Shown here: positions 1 to 12,559 of the stretch, one piece after another
Layout: each line of letters begins with the position of its first letter
Position numbering within the stretch: the first letter of the stretch is position 1
DNA from: Mauremys mutica
Taxonomy: Eukaryota > Chordata > Testudines > Geoemydidae
Length of the DNA: 64,000 nt
Reading direction: 5' to 3'
NCBI RefSeq assembly: GCF_020497125.1
Contig: NC_059072.1
Location: forward strand, 72,981,697 to 73,045,696
Notes under the pieces: generated by a model
Seen by the model: only the letters and a program-made list of their open reading frames with translations
The model's database searches: none
What the model was told of the DNA's origin: nothing
Position numbers and translations under genes: made by a program

Positions 1-857
1 AGGGATGTTGAATGCTATTGTATTATGGTCACTATTTCCAAGCGGTCCTGCTACAGTTACCTCTTGGACCAGCTCCTGCGCTCCACTCAGGATTAAATCT
101 AGAGTCGCCTCTCCCCTTGTGGGTTCCTGTACCAGCTGCTCCATGAAGCAGTCGTTTAAAGTATCGAGAAATTTTATCTCTGCATTTCGTCCTGAAGTGA
201 AATGTTCCCAATCAATATGGGGATAATTGAAATCCCCCACTATTATTGGGTTCTTAATTTTGATAGCCTCTCTAATTTCCCTTAGCATTTCATCATCATT
301 ATTACTGTCCTGGTCAGGTGGTCGATAATAGATCCCTACTGTTATATTTTTACTAGAGCATGAAATTTCTATCCATAGAGACTCTATGGAACCTGTGGAT
401 TCGCTTAAGATTTTTACTTCATTTGAATCTACACTTTCTTTAACATATAGTGCCACTCCTCCCCCTGCACGGCCTGTTCTGTCCTTCCGATATATTTTGT
501 ACCCCGGAATGATTGTGTCCCATTGATTGCTCTCAGTCCACCAAGTTTCTGTGATGCCTATTATATCTATATCCTCCTTTATCACAAGGCACTCTAGTTC
601 ACCCATCTTATTATTTAGACTTCTGGCATTTGTGTACAAGCACTTTAAAAACTTGTCCCTGTTTATTAGCCTGCCTTTTTCTGATGTGCCAGATTCTTTT
701 TTATGTGACTGTTTATCATCTGATGCGGCCCTTACATTATATTTCTCATTCCTCTGCTCCTGACTATAACCTGGAGATTCTCTATCATCAGACTCTCCCC
801 TAAGAGAAGTCTGTGTCCGATCCACACGCTCCTCTGCAGCAGTCGGCTTTCCCCCAT
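1..857 (-). CDS. CR1 LINE ORF2, N-terminal AP-like endonuclease part, runs off the window edge
   Basis: Reading the - strand from the ATG at 857-855 gives about 285 codons without a stop, reaching position 1. The first ~65 residues are polar linker; the rest is an apurinic-like endonuclease domain. Its blocks are visible: YTNARSLNNK (catalytic Asn), GITETWW (Glu), GGGVALYV, VGIYYRPP, IVGDFNYPHIDW (Asp/Asn) and, close to the edge, GNSDHN (Asp-His). This enzyme nicks target DNA to start target-primed reverse transcription; the reverse transcriptase half should lie left of the window. The start is two codons after the ORF1 stop and in the same frame. No frameshift or nonsense change is seen, so the copy may be full length, but the missing part decides. 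Confidence 0.9.
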
Positions 858-860
858 CTC

Positions 861-1784
861 CTAGTTTAAAAACTGCTCTACAACCTTTTTAATGTTTAGT
901 GCCAGCAGTCTGGTTCCACTTTGGTTTAGGTGGAGCCCATCTCTCCTGTATAGGCTCCTCCCATCCCAGAAGTTTCCCCAGTTCCTAATGAACGTGAACC
1001 CCTCCTCTCTACACCATCGTCTCATCCACGCATTGAGACTCTGAAGCTCTGCCTGCCTACCTGGCCCTGCGCGTGGAACTGGGAGCATTTCTGAAAATGC
1101 CACCTTAGAGGTCCTGGATTTCAGTCTCTTCCCTAGCAGCCTAAATTTGGCTTCCAGGACATCTCTCCTACCCTTCCCTATGTCATTGGTACCTACATGT
1201 ACCACGACCACTGGCTCCTCCCCAGCACTACACATAAGTCTATCTAGATGCCTCGAGAGATCCGCAACCTTCACACCAGGCAGGCAAGTCACCATACGGT
1301 TCTCCCGGTCATCACAGACCCAGCTATCTACATTTCTAATAATCGAATCTCCCATTACTAACACCTGCCTTTTCCTAGAAACTGGAGTTCCCTCCCCCGG
1401 AGAGGCAACCTCAGTGCGAGAGGCAACCCCAGCACCATCTGGAAGGAGGGTCCCAACTACGGGAAGGTTTCCCTCTGCTCCCATTGACTGCTCTACTTCC
1501 CTGGGCCCTTCTTCCTCCTCAACAGCACAGGAGCTGTCTAAGCGGAGGTGGGACAATTCTACAGTGTCCCGGAAAGCCTCATCAACATACCTCTCTGCCT
1601 CTCTCAGCTCCTCCAGTTCCGCCACCCTGGCCTCCAAAGTCCGTACATGGTCTCTGAGGGCCAGGAGCTCCTTGCACCGACTGCACACATACGCCACCCG
1701 CCCACAGGGCAGGTAATCATACATGCGACAGTCAGTGCAATAAACTGGATAGCCCCCACTCTGCTGCTGGGCTTCTGCCTGCAT
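861..1784 (-). CDS. CR1 LINE ORF1 protein (zinc-finger-like, coiled coil, SGNH esterase), intact
   Basis: This is the 307-aa ORF1 of a CR1-clade non-LTR retrotransposon. A cysteine cluster at residues 16-37 (C16, C19, C27, C34, C37; CxxC...CxxC) matches the unusual zinc-finger type described for turtle CR1 ORF1. Residues 38-66 are heptad-like and charged, a probable coiled coil. Residues 140-307 are an SGNH/GDSL hydrolase: VLVMGDSIIR (nucleophile Ser147), a Gly around 170, HVGTND at 196-201 (Asn200) and DGLHLN with Asp282/His285. All catalytic blocks are present. CR1 ORF1 proteins are thought to bind element RNA and membranes or lipids in the RNP. The ATG is preceded in frame by TAG GAG ACA. 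The TAG stop is followed by GAG and then the ORF2 ATG in the same frame. The element lies antisense to SYT1. Intactness suggests a recent insertion. Confidence 0.93.
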   Translation of the reverse strand: MQAEAQQQSGGYPVYCTDCRMYDYLPCGRVAYVCSRCKELLALRDHVRTLEARVAELEELREAERYVDEAFRDTVELSHLRLDSSCAVEEEEGPREVEQSMGAEGNLPVVGTLLPDGAGVASRTEVASPGEGTPVSRKRQVLVMGDSIIRNVDSWVCDDRENRMVTCLPGVKVADLSRHLDRLMCSAGEEPVVVVHVGTNDIGKGRRDVLEAKFRLLGKRLKSRTSKVAFSEMLPVPRAGPGRQAELQSLNAWMRRWCREEGFTFIRNWGNFWDGRSLYRRDGLHLNQSGTRLLALNIKKVVEQFLN

Positions 1785-2123
1785 TGTCTCCTAGTTAGTG
1801 AAAGGGTGGTTTACGGAAAGTAGTTTTAGAATGTAGTTTGGTATATAGGTTTTAGGATTTTAGGGGGGGGCCACGGGGAAGGGGTTAGAGCTGGCGAGGG
1901 GCTCCCACTCCCTTCCCACTCCCCTTCTAAACTCCCTTGCGAAACTCCCTGTTAGCAGCCCCTGGTCGCTTGTGCGCGGCTTTATAAAGCCCTGGCCTGA
2001 GTGAATGCCCCGCCCACTGATTAAGGCTCAGCCAATTACCAGAGGCTTCGAGCTTTCAAACCTGCCTCCAACTGCCAGCCAGAGCACACGGTCCCTCAAA
2101 CAAACAAACAAACAAACAGACTG
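1785..2123 (-). promoter_or_regulatory. CR1 5' UTR / putative internal promoter
   Basis: This GC-rich stretch lies directly upstream of the CR1 ORF1 start on the - strand and ends near a (CAAA)n tract. It contains G-rich runs, a GGGCGGGGC box (around 2010-2020 on the + strand) and a TTTATAAAG motif at about 1979-1988. Full-length non-LTR elements carry an internal promoter here. The exact 5' end of the element, 2095-2123, is uncertain. Confidence 0.6.
2097..2118. repeat. (CAAA)n simple repeat at the CR1 5' boundary
   Basis: Five to six CAAA units are visible at the outer end of the CR1 5' UTR. They may be part of the element or its insertion flank. Confidence 0.8.
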
Positions 2124-2279
2124 ACAAACACAGGTTCCTTGCTCTAAACAATATATTGGTTTAAATTTTATTCCTTCCCGCTTTATATCTTCATCACCAG
2201 TGTCTTCTCAGATCTTCAGTTATGTATTTCACAGTGTGCCTTTTCCGTGTTCACTTTTGATGACTGTATCAGCCAACAG

Positions 2280-2310
2280 TTTTCTGTTTTTCTGTTTTTC
2301 TGTTTTTCTG
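2280..2310. repeat. (TTTTTCTG)n short tandem repeat
   Basis: About four units of TTTTTCTG are visible in a row. The open frames around it are produced by this repeat. Confidence 0.8.
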
Positions 2311-3259
2311 GTGTATACTCATTTTTCTGTGGCATTTTCTTGGCCATCTTTCGTAGGTTTCTCTTACTAAAAAAGTCTGTAACATTGGTAGATGTGTATT
2401 GTGGCATGTTTCTATCCCACTCTTATAGTAAAGGTCAAAAGAAGTGTGTGAATCATATTACCCCAAGAGGGCCTGATCCTGGGTAACTCTTCTTTAAAGT
2501 CCATGCACACGGGAGAGTCAGAAATGTTAAACCAGTGTGTATTTGATCACTCCACTCTGTAGTAAGTGCCATGAATGTCAGGGAATCAGATTTTTATTTC
2601 ACTATCTCATGACTTCTATTTTGTCACAATAAAAGCTACAATCATACAGTATCAGTGTCTCACACCACTACACCTCGAAAAGCATAAAATGAAGCCAAAT
2701 GATGCATGAAAAGTATTTGAACCTTTACCTCTTTAACAAAAACTTAACATTTTAAACAAAACTATTACTCTCATGGGCAGACAGCCAGTAAAATAATACA
2801 GGTTAGTAATGTGACAGTCTGTTGAACATGTACTTTCCATATTTGCAGCAATATTTGACATAGTCCCTCTGTTCTTTGATAAAGTTCCCACACTGCTAAT
2901 ACAAAATTATGTTAAAGTTGCTACAGACAGTTGTTCTACAGGGCATGCTAACTCTGTCAGTCAAATACTTGCACAACAGACTTCTGACTTGACTGGAGCC
3001 TGGCTTTTTATTAAAGATGAAGTGAATTAATTAAAAACATACATTGTTCCTGAACTTGGAAGTTAATAAATATAATAATTCATGTAAAGTACATTGTGGA
3101 CCTGATTTGAAAAGGGCAAAAGCCTAGGGCTGCATGTAATGATGCACTTTATTTGTATATGCAGTGGCCATAAATGCACGGACAAATGTGGTATTTGTAT
3201 GTACGCATAGAAGTTAGACATTTAACTGGCAATGTGCACATACAGATACCATTTTGCAT

Positions 3260-3440
3260 GAGCATTGTGCTAACTAATGGATCCCTTCATTGGTTCCCAC
3301 CAGTTCACATTTAAGTTTTTGCCCTCACATGTAAAGCCTCCTACAACATTGCCCCTCCCTATTTATTCACTTTGTCTCTTATCTCATTGCCTTCCCCTGT
3401 TCCATTGTGGTTTGATCCTGCAAGGTGAAGACTCCTGCAA
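3260..3440 (+). mobile_element. Ancient L2/L3-like LINE 3' fragment
   Basis: The sequence resembles the end of the reverse-transcriptase ORF of L2/L3-type LINEs: a stretch reading FTFKFLPSHVKPP, comparable to the FKIL-tyKalh region of the family, followed by a degraded tail. It is old, with many substitutions and no long frame. The exact clade is not certain. Confidence 0.45.
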
Positions 3441-5555
3441 GATATGGACTAAGTGTCCTCCACTCGCATCAGTGGGCTGAGAGTGCTCAGCTTGTTCCAG
3501 AATCAAACCCTTAATGGCCTGGTGGGAAGATATTTGTCACCATGCCATTTCCTAGACCACCCCACCCAGGCACATGTCCAGCTCAGTAGGTGAAGCTCCA
3601 TGTCCAGCAGCACCAGGGCCAAGAAGGGGACAGGGCATAGCCAGGGGAGGGCCCCGCCTGCACGCAAACATGCATATTGGTGATGCTGTGACAGGTTCCT
3701 CTAAACCCAGGAATGGCAAGAGCCAATGGGCTGGAGCAGGAAGCCAGGCCCAGCTGCACAGGACAGGAAGCACTGCTATAGGATGCAGGCAGAGCTGGCT
3801 CAACACCACCCCCCACAAGAATATTTTCCCCAGATGCCTGTAGCTAGGGTAAATAACCCCAAGAATGTATCATTTCCCTCATCGTCCCTCTATTCTTCTC
3901 TCTTTGTTCATTATATTCACTCATTGAAGCAGTTTCAAATTTGATTGCAAGGTCTTTGGTGCTACCCTAGGTTTGTATGGCACAAGCATGATGTGGAACT
4001 GATCCTGATTGGTATTTCTAGATGCGATCACAATATGAATAACAAATAAAGATAATAGCTGTTATGCATGCAGGTCAGGTGTGCAACTGTGCATAGCTCA
4101 GGGCTTCAGTCCCTTTGAAAATCAGGTCTCTAATCTCAAACACATACATCAAAAGACCAAATAATTCCCATTTCTCATTCATTTTAAGGTTAATTCTCTT
4201 CCCTATTGCTGCCTAATCACTCATGGCTATATTCCAGGTATCATATGTACAGAGGAGAATTTCCATTTGTGTATAATCTGGTTTGATTTGGTTTCCCACT
4301 ATTATTATGTGGCGATTTCCCTTTATAACCATTAGGCAATTTGACATGGAAAAATGTCCTACTGCATACAAATATTTTGTCTTGTAGATGATTGAATCCA
4401 ACCACTAAATACATTCCCATAGTAAATGGAGTAAGTTTCCAATTTCTTTTTATATCTCTGATTATATTCCACATCTATTTATATGACTTTCCAATAAATG
4501 TTGGAAATTATCATTTAGGTTTGCTGAAGACTTAGATTAAGTTTAAATTTCTTAATGTTAGAGCAGTTGTTCTTTTGACAATATACAGCACTGTAGTACA
4601 CACAGCTATCACTGCACCTGTGCCAGTTGTGGCATTTTTGTTGTTATCGTTAAGATTATTCTAAGCTCATTTCTTGTGGGCATCATGGAAAAAGTGGGAT
4701 TTTAGGAGCGATTTGAATGAGGGGAGGGTTGTTATGCAAACTGTGATGCATTTGATAGGTAAGCTATTTCACGCAATAGACTCAGACCTTACTTCCACCT
4801 TGCTCCCCTCTCTCCTTTCCCACACCCATGACAGACTTATACAAACCTCCAGATCCCAACAGAGAAGAGCTCTTTGTTTAAGAATATTGGATTTTGCACT
4901 GTTCTTAGTAGGTCTCTGAAAGATGAGCCTTGCACACAGTCTCCTCAGAATGGATTTTGTTATTCTCCATTTAGATTCTAAAGGACTTAATCAGATGAAG
5001 ATAATAATGCTATAGTGATTGCATAAGAGTTTTTTTTTAAACATTCACTAGTCTAAAATCACTTATGGGTTCTTTACTAACCAATTTATGAAACGTGCAG
5101 TGCAATACAATGCAGCATAGTTTGATACTGTATTGTGTTTTGCAAACAAAAGTCTCACAATATACCCCCATTATAGCACCATATAATGTTTTCAAAATGT
5201 AGTAAGAAGTGAGAGGTAAGCGGGACTGCAAGAAATGAGCCAGGAGGTATCTGGAAGTACTCAATATAGGAGAGGTGCTTTCTGAATTGTGTTGTTAAAA
5301 GTGTCAGTGAGAAGCTTAGCCTGGCAAGAGGAAATTAGCATGCAGAGGGACTCCTCTGTGTGTATATTGTGGTGGGGGAACAATCCTTCCCCACCCATTC
5401 ACATGGGTGAGATCAATGACAAGGTCATTTATTGGAAAGGCAATTCTGAACGTCTTTCCTTATGTTGATAATCAGTATTTACCCCCCACCTCTTGGCCCC
5501 ACGTTATAGGGGTTTGATTTCACTTCTCAAACCACTCAGCACTTCACTCACAGTT

Positions 5556-5843
5556 ATGGCTACATCTTCACTGCAGAGTTAACTCAAATTGACTCCCCTT
5601 GAGTTAGCCTAACTTGAGTGAGAATTAATCCTTGAGCTACACCGAGTGCTTGGATTACAGCAAAGAGTGGTTGTACTAGCAGCTGATGAGTTGTACAAAT
5701 TCAGGCTGTAGCCTCTACTCACAGTGGGCTAGCCAACTTGAATTAAAAGTACCACCAGGCTCGATTTATGGGTGTGTGTGTATGTGGACAGTACTCAAGT
5801 TAGGGGCAACACTTGGGTTATAACTGCTATGAAGATAAAACCA
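5556..5843. mobile_element. MITE-like palindromic element with CATCTTCACTGCAG-type termini
   Basis: The left end reads TATGGCTACATCTTCACTGC and the right end, reverse-complemented, reads GGTTTTATCTTCATAGCAG, so the ends form an imperfect terminal inverted repeat. The inside also has inverted AACTTGAGT/ACTCAAGTT blocks. There is no coding capacity. It looks like a non-autonomous DNA transposon of the reptile families that end in a GTCTACACTG-like motif. No clear target-site duplication was found. Confidence 0.55.
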
Positions 5844-6499
5844 CGTAATCCAGTTATTTGGGTTCTATGCAAGGGATTTCATCCAAAGAGTCTTTATGCA
5901 TGTTTGGTCTATTATGGATCCTATGTTTGTCTTACGTTGAGCCTGATTCAGAAGAACTTCATTGCTTATGCTAATTCTGGAACCTAAATATCTCCAAGAA
6001 CAACAGAGATAAATCTGTAAATGGTTTGGAGAGATTTATTTTGCAGGACATTTCTTTGTTTTTATATTTTCTATTTCTTGGCATTTAGCTATCAGCAATG
6101 TTACAATCTGCTCCCTAATTCTGCAGTGACGATACAAAACAGCCTAATGGCAAGACCTGACTCAGGAGAATCTCTAGTAGAGCTTGCTCTGAGGACAGAA
6201 TAACTTACGTTTGGTGCCCTGTTCTTCTCTCCAAAGATTAAGGTGACTGGGCCCTCAGGATTTGAACAGCCTTCATTGATTCAGGATCTTAGGGCATTCC
6301 CAAAATACTGTTTTCTCCTTACAAATGAGGAAAAATTTTAAAATAATAGTAGTCTACTTTATATGAAGATATAAGGAGTATGGATATTTTGTAATTGAGG
6401 AAAAAGAGAGCAAGAGAGACTGGTTTGGTAAGCTAATAGCAAACTTCTACTGCATGGATGCATGCAAATAATAATACCTTTCAAATTGCTCCTGTCATG

Positions 6500-6700
6500 A
6501 CCAGGATATAGGGAGTCTGGCCTAGTGGGTAGAACCAGGAGTCAGGAGCCAACAGTCAAATCAATGGTTGGCACTAGAGTCAGGGGTCTATTCAGAAATT
6601 ATAGCCAGAGCCAGGGATCAAGCCAAGAGTCAGAGCTGAAGAACAGAGCCAGGATCCAAAGTAGGGAACAAAAGCAGGGTCTGTGGTAGCAACAGGCCAA
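6500..6700. repeat. GAGCCAG/GAGTCAG-rich degenerate repeat
   Basis: Variants of AGCCAGGAGTCAGAG recur many times over 200 bp. Comparable stretches occur in archosaur and turtle interspersed repeats, possibly LTR-related. No termini were identified, so the class is left open. Confidence 0.4.
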
Positions 6701-8544
6701 GTACTGCCAAGTTGTACAGACAGTTTCCTGGAACTTATTCTATGTTTGAATAGTGCACCTGGACCAATCAGAGGTCACGGGGCATGCTGTCAGTCAAGTC
6801 TTCTGTGGGCAGCACTTCCTGTGGTGCTTAGTTACCCAGAGTTTATAGTGCTCTGATCGCAGCTCTATGATGTCTGCCGAGTGGTGGCATGGAAAAGTCA
6901 GTCACCTGAAGCCATGGGTTCTAGTCTTCTGAATCCTTACAGCTTCTACAGCTCAGGTTCTACCACTGATTCTGAATCAATCTGGGTTTTAACTTCAAAT
7001 GTGCACATCAAACACCATCCTTTGCTTCAGACTTACTAAATACAAGACTGCCATTACAAAGACAAGAACAGAGTTTACCTAGGCTAGATGTACAGCAACA
7101 GACCCAGGCGTATGTCTTCTACTAATTACAACCAAACATGATAAAAATAGGATAAAACCCTAAGGAATTGGCTAAAATTGTATGGACAAATGTAATTACG
7201 TTAGATTACTGCAGTGACATTTTATAGCATATTCCACATATAACTGCAGAATGTAATGTTCATCACTGAAAAGCAAAATCCGTATATAGTCCGTTCGTTT
7301 ATAATATCCATTATCTGAGGAATATCATGTAATTTATTTGCTTACAACATCAGTTAGGTTTTTCGGGTCCTAACAACTTGTCACTAAGTGGAATTATAAA
7401 TAAATTGGCAATTAAGTAGATGTGAAGTCAGATTCTGAAATGCTCTTAATGTTTTAAATTATGACCCTGAAGTAAGATGTATTCCAAAGTGTGTTAATGG
7501 CAGTCATAAGCAATCACTTTGCCAGAGTCACCTAAGTGATCTCAATCAACTTTAGCATGAAGATCCTGTTTTATAGCCCTTTACATAGAATTCAGTTGTT
7601 GCACATAATAACACATACATTTTAATGAACAGCACAATCACAGAGGAGAAAAGCATCTGATGAGCAGTTAGCCTCCTTTTTGTCCACAAAGCTCCTCGTG
7701 CTTCTCAGCCTCTTCCTAAAAGTATCTCGGAAGAAGTCAGAGGGTGAGAATTTAATGAGATATTAGAAGCTTCCTTCTACTCTCATGACCCAGTCAGATT
7801 TGAATGCCATCTTTTCCCATCTCTCCTGGAAAAGGATGATTAATAAGTTAACGTTGCTAAAGCCCTTGAAAGATAAAAGTCTCTATATAAGGATTTGTTA
7901 TGCACTATGCGAGCTTTAAAGAACTGGGTCGCTCGGCTCAATGATTGCCTGATATTGGGCAGTCCATTACACATGAACTACATGCCCAGAATCCATTTTA
8001 CCTTACTCCTGCTATCTTTGTGCATAATTGCTGCTGATATAATATATTCTTCAGGCTCATATGACTGGAAGAGTGGAACTGATGGAAAGACTATTTTCCT
8101 GCACCAACTCCAGCATGTAAGATTTTGGGCAGAGAATGTAGAAAAAAAAAAGGTGTTGAAAGGAGTTTGCTCCTCTGTGGCATAGGCCAGATGTTGTTGC
8201 CAATAACTTTATATGCATCATGTGGATGTTAACACTTCAGTACAGTGGACCAGAGATACCCCCTTAATGCTTATTGCTTTGTGAATCTCTTCGTTTACTG
8301 CACATGATTAATTTTTTTTTCCTTCAGACATTTTGACAATATTTGAACTTAAGCCCAGATACAGCCCCAGTGACCAGTCCAAGGAACTCAACTGGCTGAT
8401 GAGAATCTCTGTGTGGGGAGGGAGAGAGTCTTCCTCCTAGACAGCAGAGCAGGAGCAGAGCCATTAAATTGGAGTAAATTCTACAACCCTAATAACTTCC
8501 TTCCCTGGGGAGAAGGACTGCCAGCAGGAGAGGGAGACGGAGAG

Positions 8545-8546
<2 letters not shown>

Positions 8547-8582
<36 letters not shown>
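8547..8582. repeat. (GT)18 microsatellite
   Basis: About 18 uninterrupted GT units are visible. The Cys-Val and Thr-His runs in frames across it are artefacts of this tract. Confidence 0.97.
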
Positions 8583-8585
<3 letters not shown>

Positions 8586-8704
8586 ACTGCCATCCTTCCC
8601 CTTCCATACACAGTGGTTCTGCTGTGTTGGGGACTATCAGTACCTGAAGAGGAGGCGATAGGTGTTGGGCTTCCAGGGGGACTCCTTATTTTAACACTCA
8701 AGCA

Positions 8705-8885
8705 AGCTTCATAGAAATTAAAGATGGAAGATACCAATTAACCATCTAGTTTGTTGAACCCCCAGTGCAGAAACTCTGTAAGTGAGAGTTAAGGTCATTT
8801 ATACAAAGAGCAGTCATTCACTTCACCAGTCATTTTCTGTTATATAAAAGATGGACAAATGATCAAATAGGCCTTTTCCATCTCT
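8705..8885 (-). mobile_element. CR1-like LINE 3' fragment
   Basis: TAGAAATTAAAGATGGAAGA followed by ACCATCTAGTTTGTTGAACC resembles the CR1 3' UTR pattern (patient-style TAGARATGGAARRGACC...CATCTAGTCCA) read from its 3' end. It is degraded. Confidence 0.45.
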
Positions 8886-11800
8886 AATAATAATATTTGG
8901 CTCTTACATAGCTGTATAGATAGTGATTTACAAAGGAAAGTATCATTATCCCTATGGAGATGCTGCCCACGGTGCCAGACACATTTTTTAAAATTTAAGT
9001 TTTTATTTAACTGAATATGAAAATGAACTTCTGTGTTTTCCGCTGTGGTGTTTAATTATATATTAAAATTATTTTACATTTTTAAAATTGTCATGGTGGT
9101 GCAGAATTTTGTATTCTCATTGCACCATGCTGTGTTATAGCATTTCTCAGCAGGAGAGATAGGGGACAGTTGGACTTTTGGAACTTGCAAGGCAGTTTAG
9201 GTTTGTGGGGAAAGCATCTTAGCTGGATGTTAAAATCACCAGCAGTTAATTAGTTGCTGTTTACCAGGAAATTTGCAGCATAAAATGTTATAACTTCAGA
9301 GATAACACCCCACTGAGATGAATGTGGGGGTGAACGCTGCCTGCTTGGAACTATTGTTTCAGGATTTGCAGAACTATATATTTCCTTCAGGGCCCCTCAC
9401 ATTTATGATGTTGGTAATCCTATTACACACCTTCCTTGAAGTAGCATCCTCTTTCTGTACTCCCTCTCTGGAAAGAAATGTGCATATGGTGGTCATGGGC
9501 ATTTTTATGTCATCAATGAGGGATTTAATTGGCTCATTGAAATCAAAAGGGGAAAAAAAGCCAATTTGTGTGTCTTGATTCACCTCAGACTACATGGAGA
9601 TACAGCCATCAAGCGTTCCACCCAAACAGTAGAAAAGAAACCAAATATTCCACCGTGGAATTAAAATCTGCCTCCTTTGGGGCCTTTCTGTTTCTGGGCA
9701 GCAGGCTGAGCAGCGTGTGTTCTGAGGTCAGAAAACCTTGTGGTGCTTATTTGTCAGAAGCGAGTTAATTACCCATTTGACTTCCACATGCAGAAATGCG
9801 TCTTGAGCAGGTCTACTAAAAAAGTACTTCCCGGCATCTATATATTTGCAGCTAGTGTTAAAACATCTTTTACCAATCAATATACAAAAAAGAATAATAC
9901 CAGGCAGAGTACATTCCTGACAACGAATAATACCAGACGGAGTACATTCCTGACAAGTGTGCAGAAGGTCAGTGGAGCAAAATGGAGTTACAACAAGAAA
10001 GGAAGGAATAGCAGAGAGAAGCTTTGCTTTTTTCTTTTTTTTTTTAACAACAATAATTTTTTTTTTGTCCTTGTTGAAGTACAGGACAGAGAATAGAGGA
10101 AATGGATAAATTGAAGTTCACTAAACTTGAATGTTTAACATGCTATGGCATTTGGAAAGTAATATTATACAGGTTTTTTTATAAGCTTCTTAGAAACGTG
10201 GTGGGAGAGGTCAAAATGATCTCAGCTAATTCTTTCTAAAAGGTTTACGGAGAGTCTGGATTGCTCAGGGGCAGGCAGTGGTCTGCCAACCAATTGCCTC
10301 TAGGTCTTTAGTTCAGATGATTGGTATGCCAATCATTTACATTGGTTGAAATCCAGTTCAAGGGAAAGAATCTTCCCTCTATGCTGCAGATGCATTGAAG
10401 AGGGCTTTGTCTTGCTGTGGACCTGCAGGGGGGAATTCTGGTCTAGTCAGCTATAATTTTTTCTGGGGTCTCCTGGTGTGCACACATTGTAATAGCAGCT
10501 CTGGCACTCTGTGCTCTGCTACATCTGGTGGCAGATGCAGAGGGGCAGTGGATATGTGTCCCTTGTTTTGTGTCTATGGGTTTGCCGGCATCCTTCTTTC
10601 CCAGCCTTATTTAGACAGCCAACGTCTGGGATGTACTGTCCAGAAGCAGAAACTGCATTCCTCATAAGGATTCTGGTCATCCCCCTTTACAGGAGTCCAA
10701 GAAGAAACGGGAGCTCCATGCATTTCCCCCACACTCTTTGCAAACCCATGCAGGGTGTAGCTAGATTCTGGCCCCAAGTCAGTAAGTGACCAAAAATCAT
10801 TATCTGTTTGCTGTTAGATAAACTGAGTTCATGAGCCAGATATTTGTTTCTAAATATTATAATACCCCATCATAGGTTTCAATAATTGGCAAGCTTGTTT
10901 GGCAGTCTCTCAGCATAGAGATCTGCATTGTAATAGACTGAGGAAATACCAGCTTTCGCACTGGTGAAATTGGTCCACTCAAAAAAAAAAAATGTTGGGG
11001 CACATTGGTGTTGCAGTGTTCCTGCTACCCATGCTGTACCCACTCTGTGGAGAACTAGAGCTTTCCAGAAGCATCAGAAAAAGGCATTAGGTTTGGGAGT
11101 AGTAGTCCATGAAAAAGAGAAATTAGTCATTTTCTTCATTTTCTTTTTTCTGGCAGTTCTTAAACACCAATTTAGACCATGTCATCGATTACCATAGTAA
11201 CCATTTAGCCTCTTTTCTGAGCCTTTTGTGTTTCAGCTTAGTTTAACAACTTGCTTAACTGACAGCTGAAGCACTTCGTACTGTAGCTATGATAGGTACT
11301 GGTAGCACGAATTGCCTTTTTTTTTTTTAAATTGCAGCTATAGTCTAAAACACAGCACAATATTGTAAACCGTAGTGTGTTGGACTTTTACTGTAGAGTA
11401 CTGTAACATTTTAAAAGATTAGATTACAAGAAGTTAGTGTATGATATTGTCATGTGTCCATTGGCCCCTTCCTGTTTACTTTCTGTGATAGGTGGAAGGC
11501 CTGCAGGGATTACTAATACCTATTTTATATCTTAAAAACTGTTTTGGATCCATCTAATTATGCACATACCTGGTCTCTGTAATCATACGTCCTTATTGCT
11601 ATAACTCTCATACTTCCTTTCCCCCGGCCTTTCCTTCATCTCTTTGTTACACTTACTTGTTGTTATCGTACCCCTAGAAAGACCATTGGCTGCATCATGT
11701 CTTAAATTAGAATATAAATTCTTTGAGGGAAGCCTTTTATTATGTGTTTATACAGCACCTTGCACAGTGCTAGTGAGGCCCTAGTCCTGACTGGGCACCT

Positions 11801-12559
11801 ATCAGTTATATATAATATAACTAATAATGTGTAGACAAACCCCTTCCACTTAATTTCTGTTTCAGGATTTTATGCATTCCTTTCTGCTACGCTAGTAAGA
11901 GACTGACTTTTCTAGGTTTTAAGACTTTGCAATGTGTCTTACATACATGCAATCTCTTTTTGTAGGACTGATTATAGTGAATCTTTAACTTCTGTCATGT
12001 AGATCAAGGTGAATAATAAATTCATAATAATAATTATCATTCTCAGATATTGACAGGTTGCACAGAGAAAATATTTAAGAAAACAAAAAATGGATATAAA
12101 TGCTGTTCTGTAGATTAGTCTAGAACATACATTTATAAAGGTGGTAAAGAACAATTTGAATTGTATAGTACCATCTATATCATCTGGGTTTCTCACACTG
12201 GAATCACTGTCAGAACAAGACTATTCTGTGAAGATCAAACCAACACCCTTCTCAACTTTCTCTCTCACTAAAATCACTGACACCCCTGTTCTCTCCCCCG
12301 CACCTCCATTGGAGAACATAGTAAAGTTAGACTGATCTCCTAATTTCTCATCCTGGTTGGCTATTTTTGAATTGTTCCATCATTCTGCATATGTGATTTT
12401 GATAGTGATAGCTTAGTTGCACTTTTTGGCCTGTGTACTTTAAGGTGATATTGCTCTTTCATGATGGCTCTTTGGTCAGGATATTCAATTTTTGTGAATT
12501 GTTCTCTGCTGAGAGCATTTTCATTGTGCATATGTTAAAAATGCAGGCCCAGGTATGGC

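Noticed and set aside
1147..1716. 189-codon + strand open frame
   Set aside because: It lies exactly opposite the CR1 ORF1 and is a shadow of it.
3552..3843. Overlapping frames of 77-89 codons on both strands
   Set aside because: GC-richer patch without family features, with frames open on both strands; probably an unclassified repeat.
8413..8737. Frames with Cys-Val or Thr-His runs
   Set aside because: Translation of the (GT)n microsatellite.
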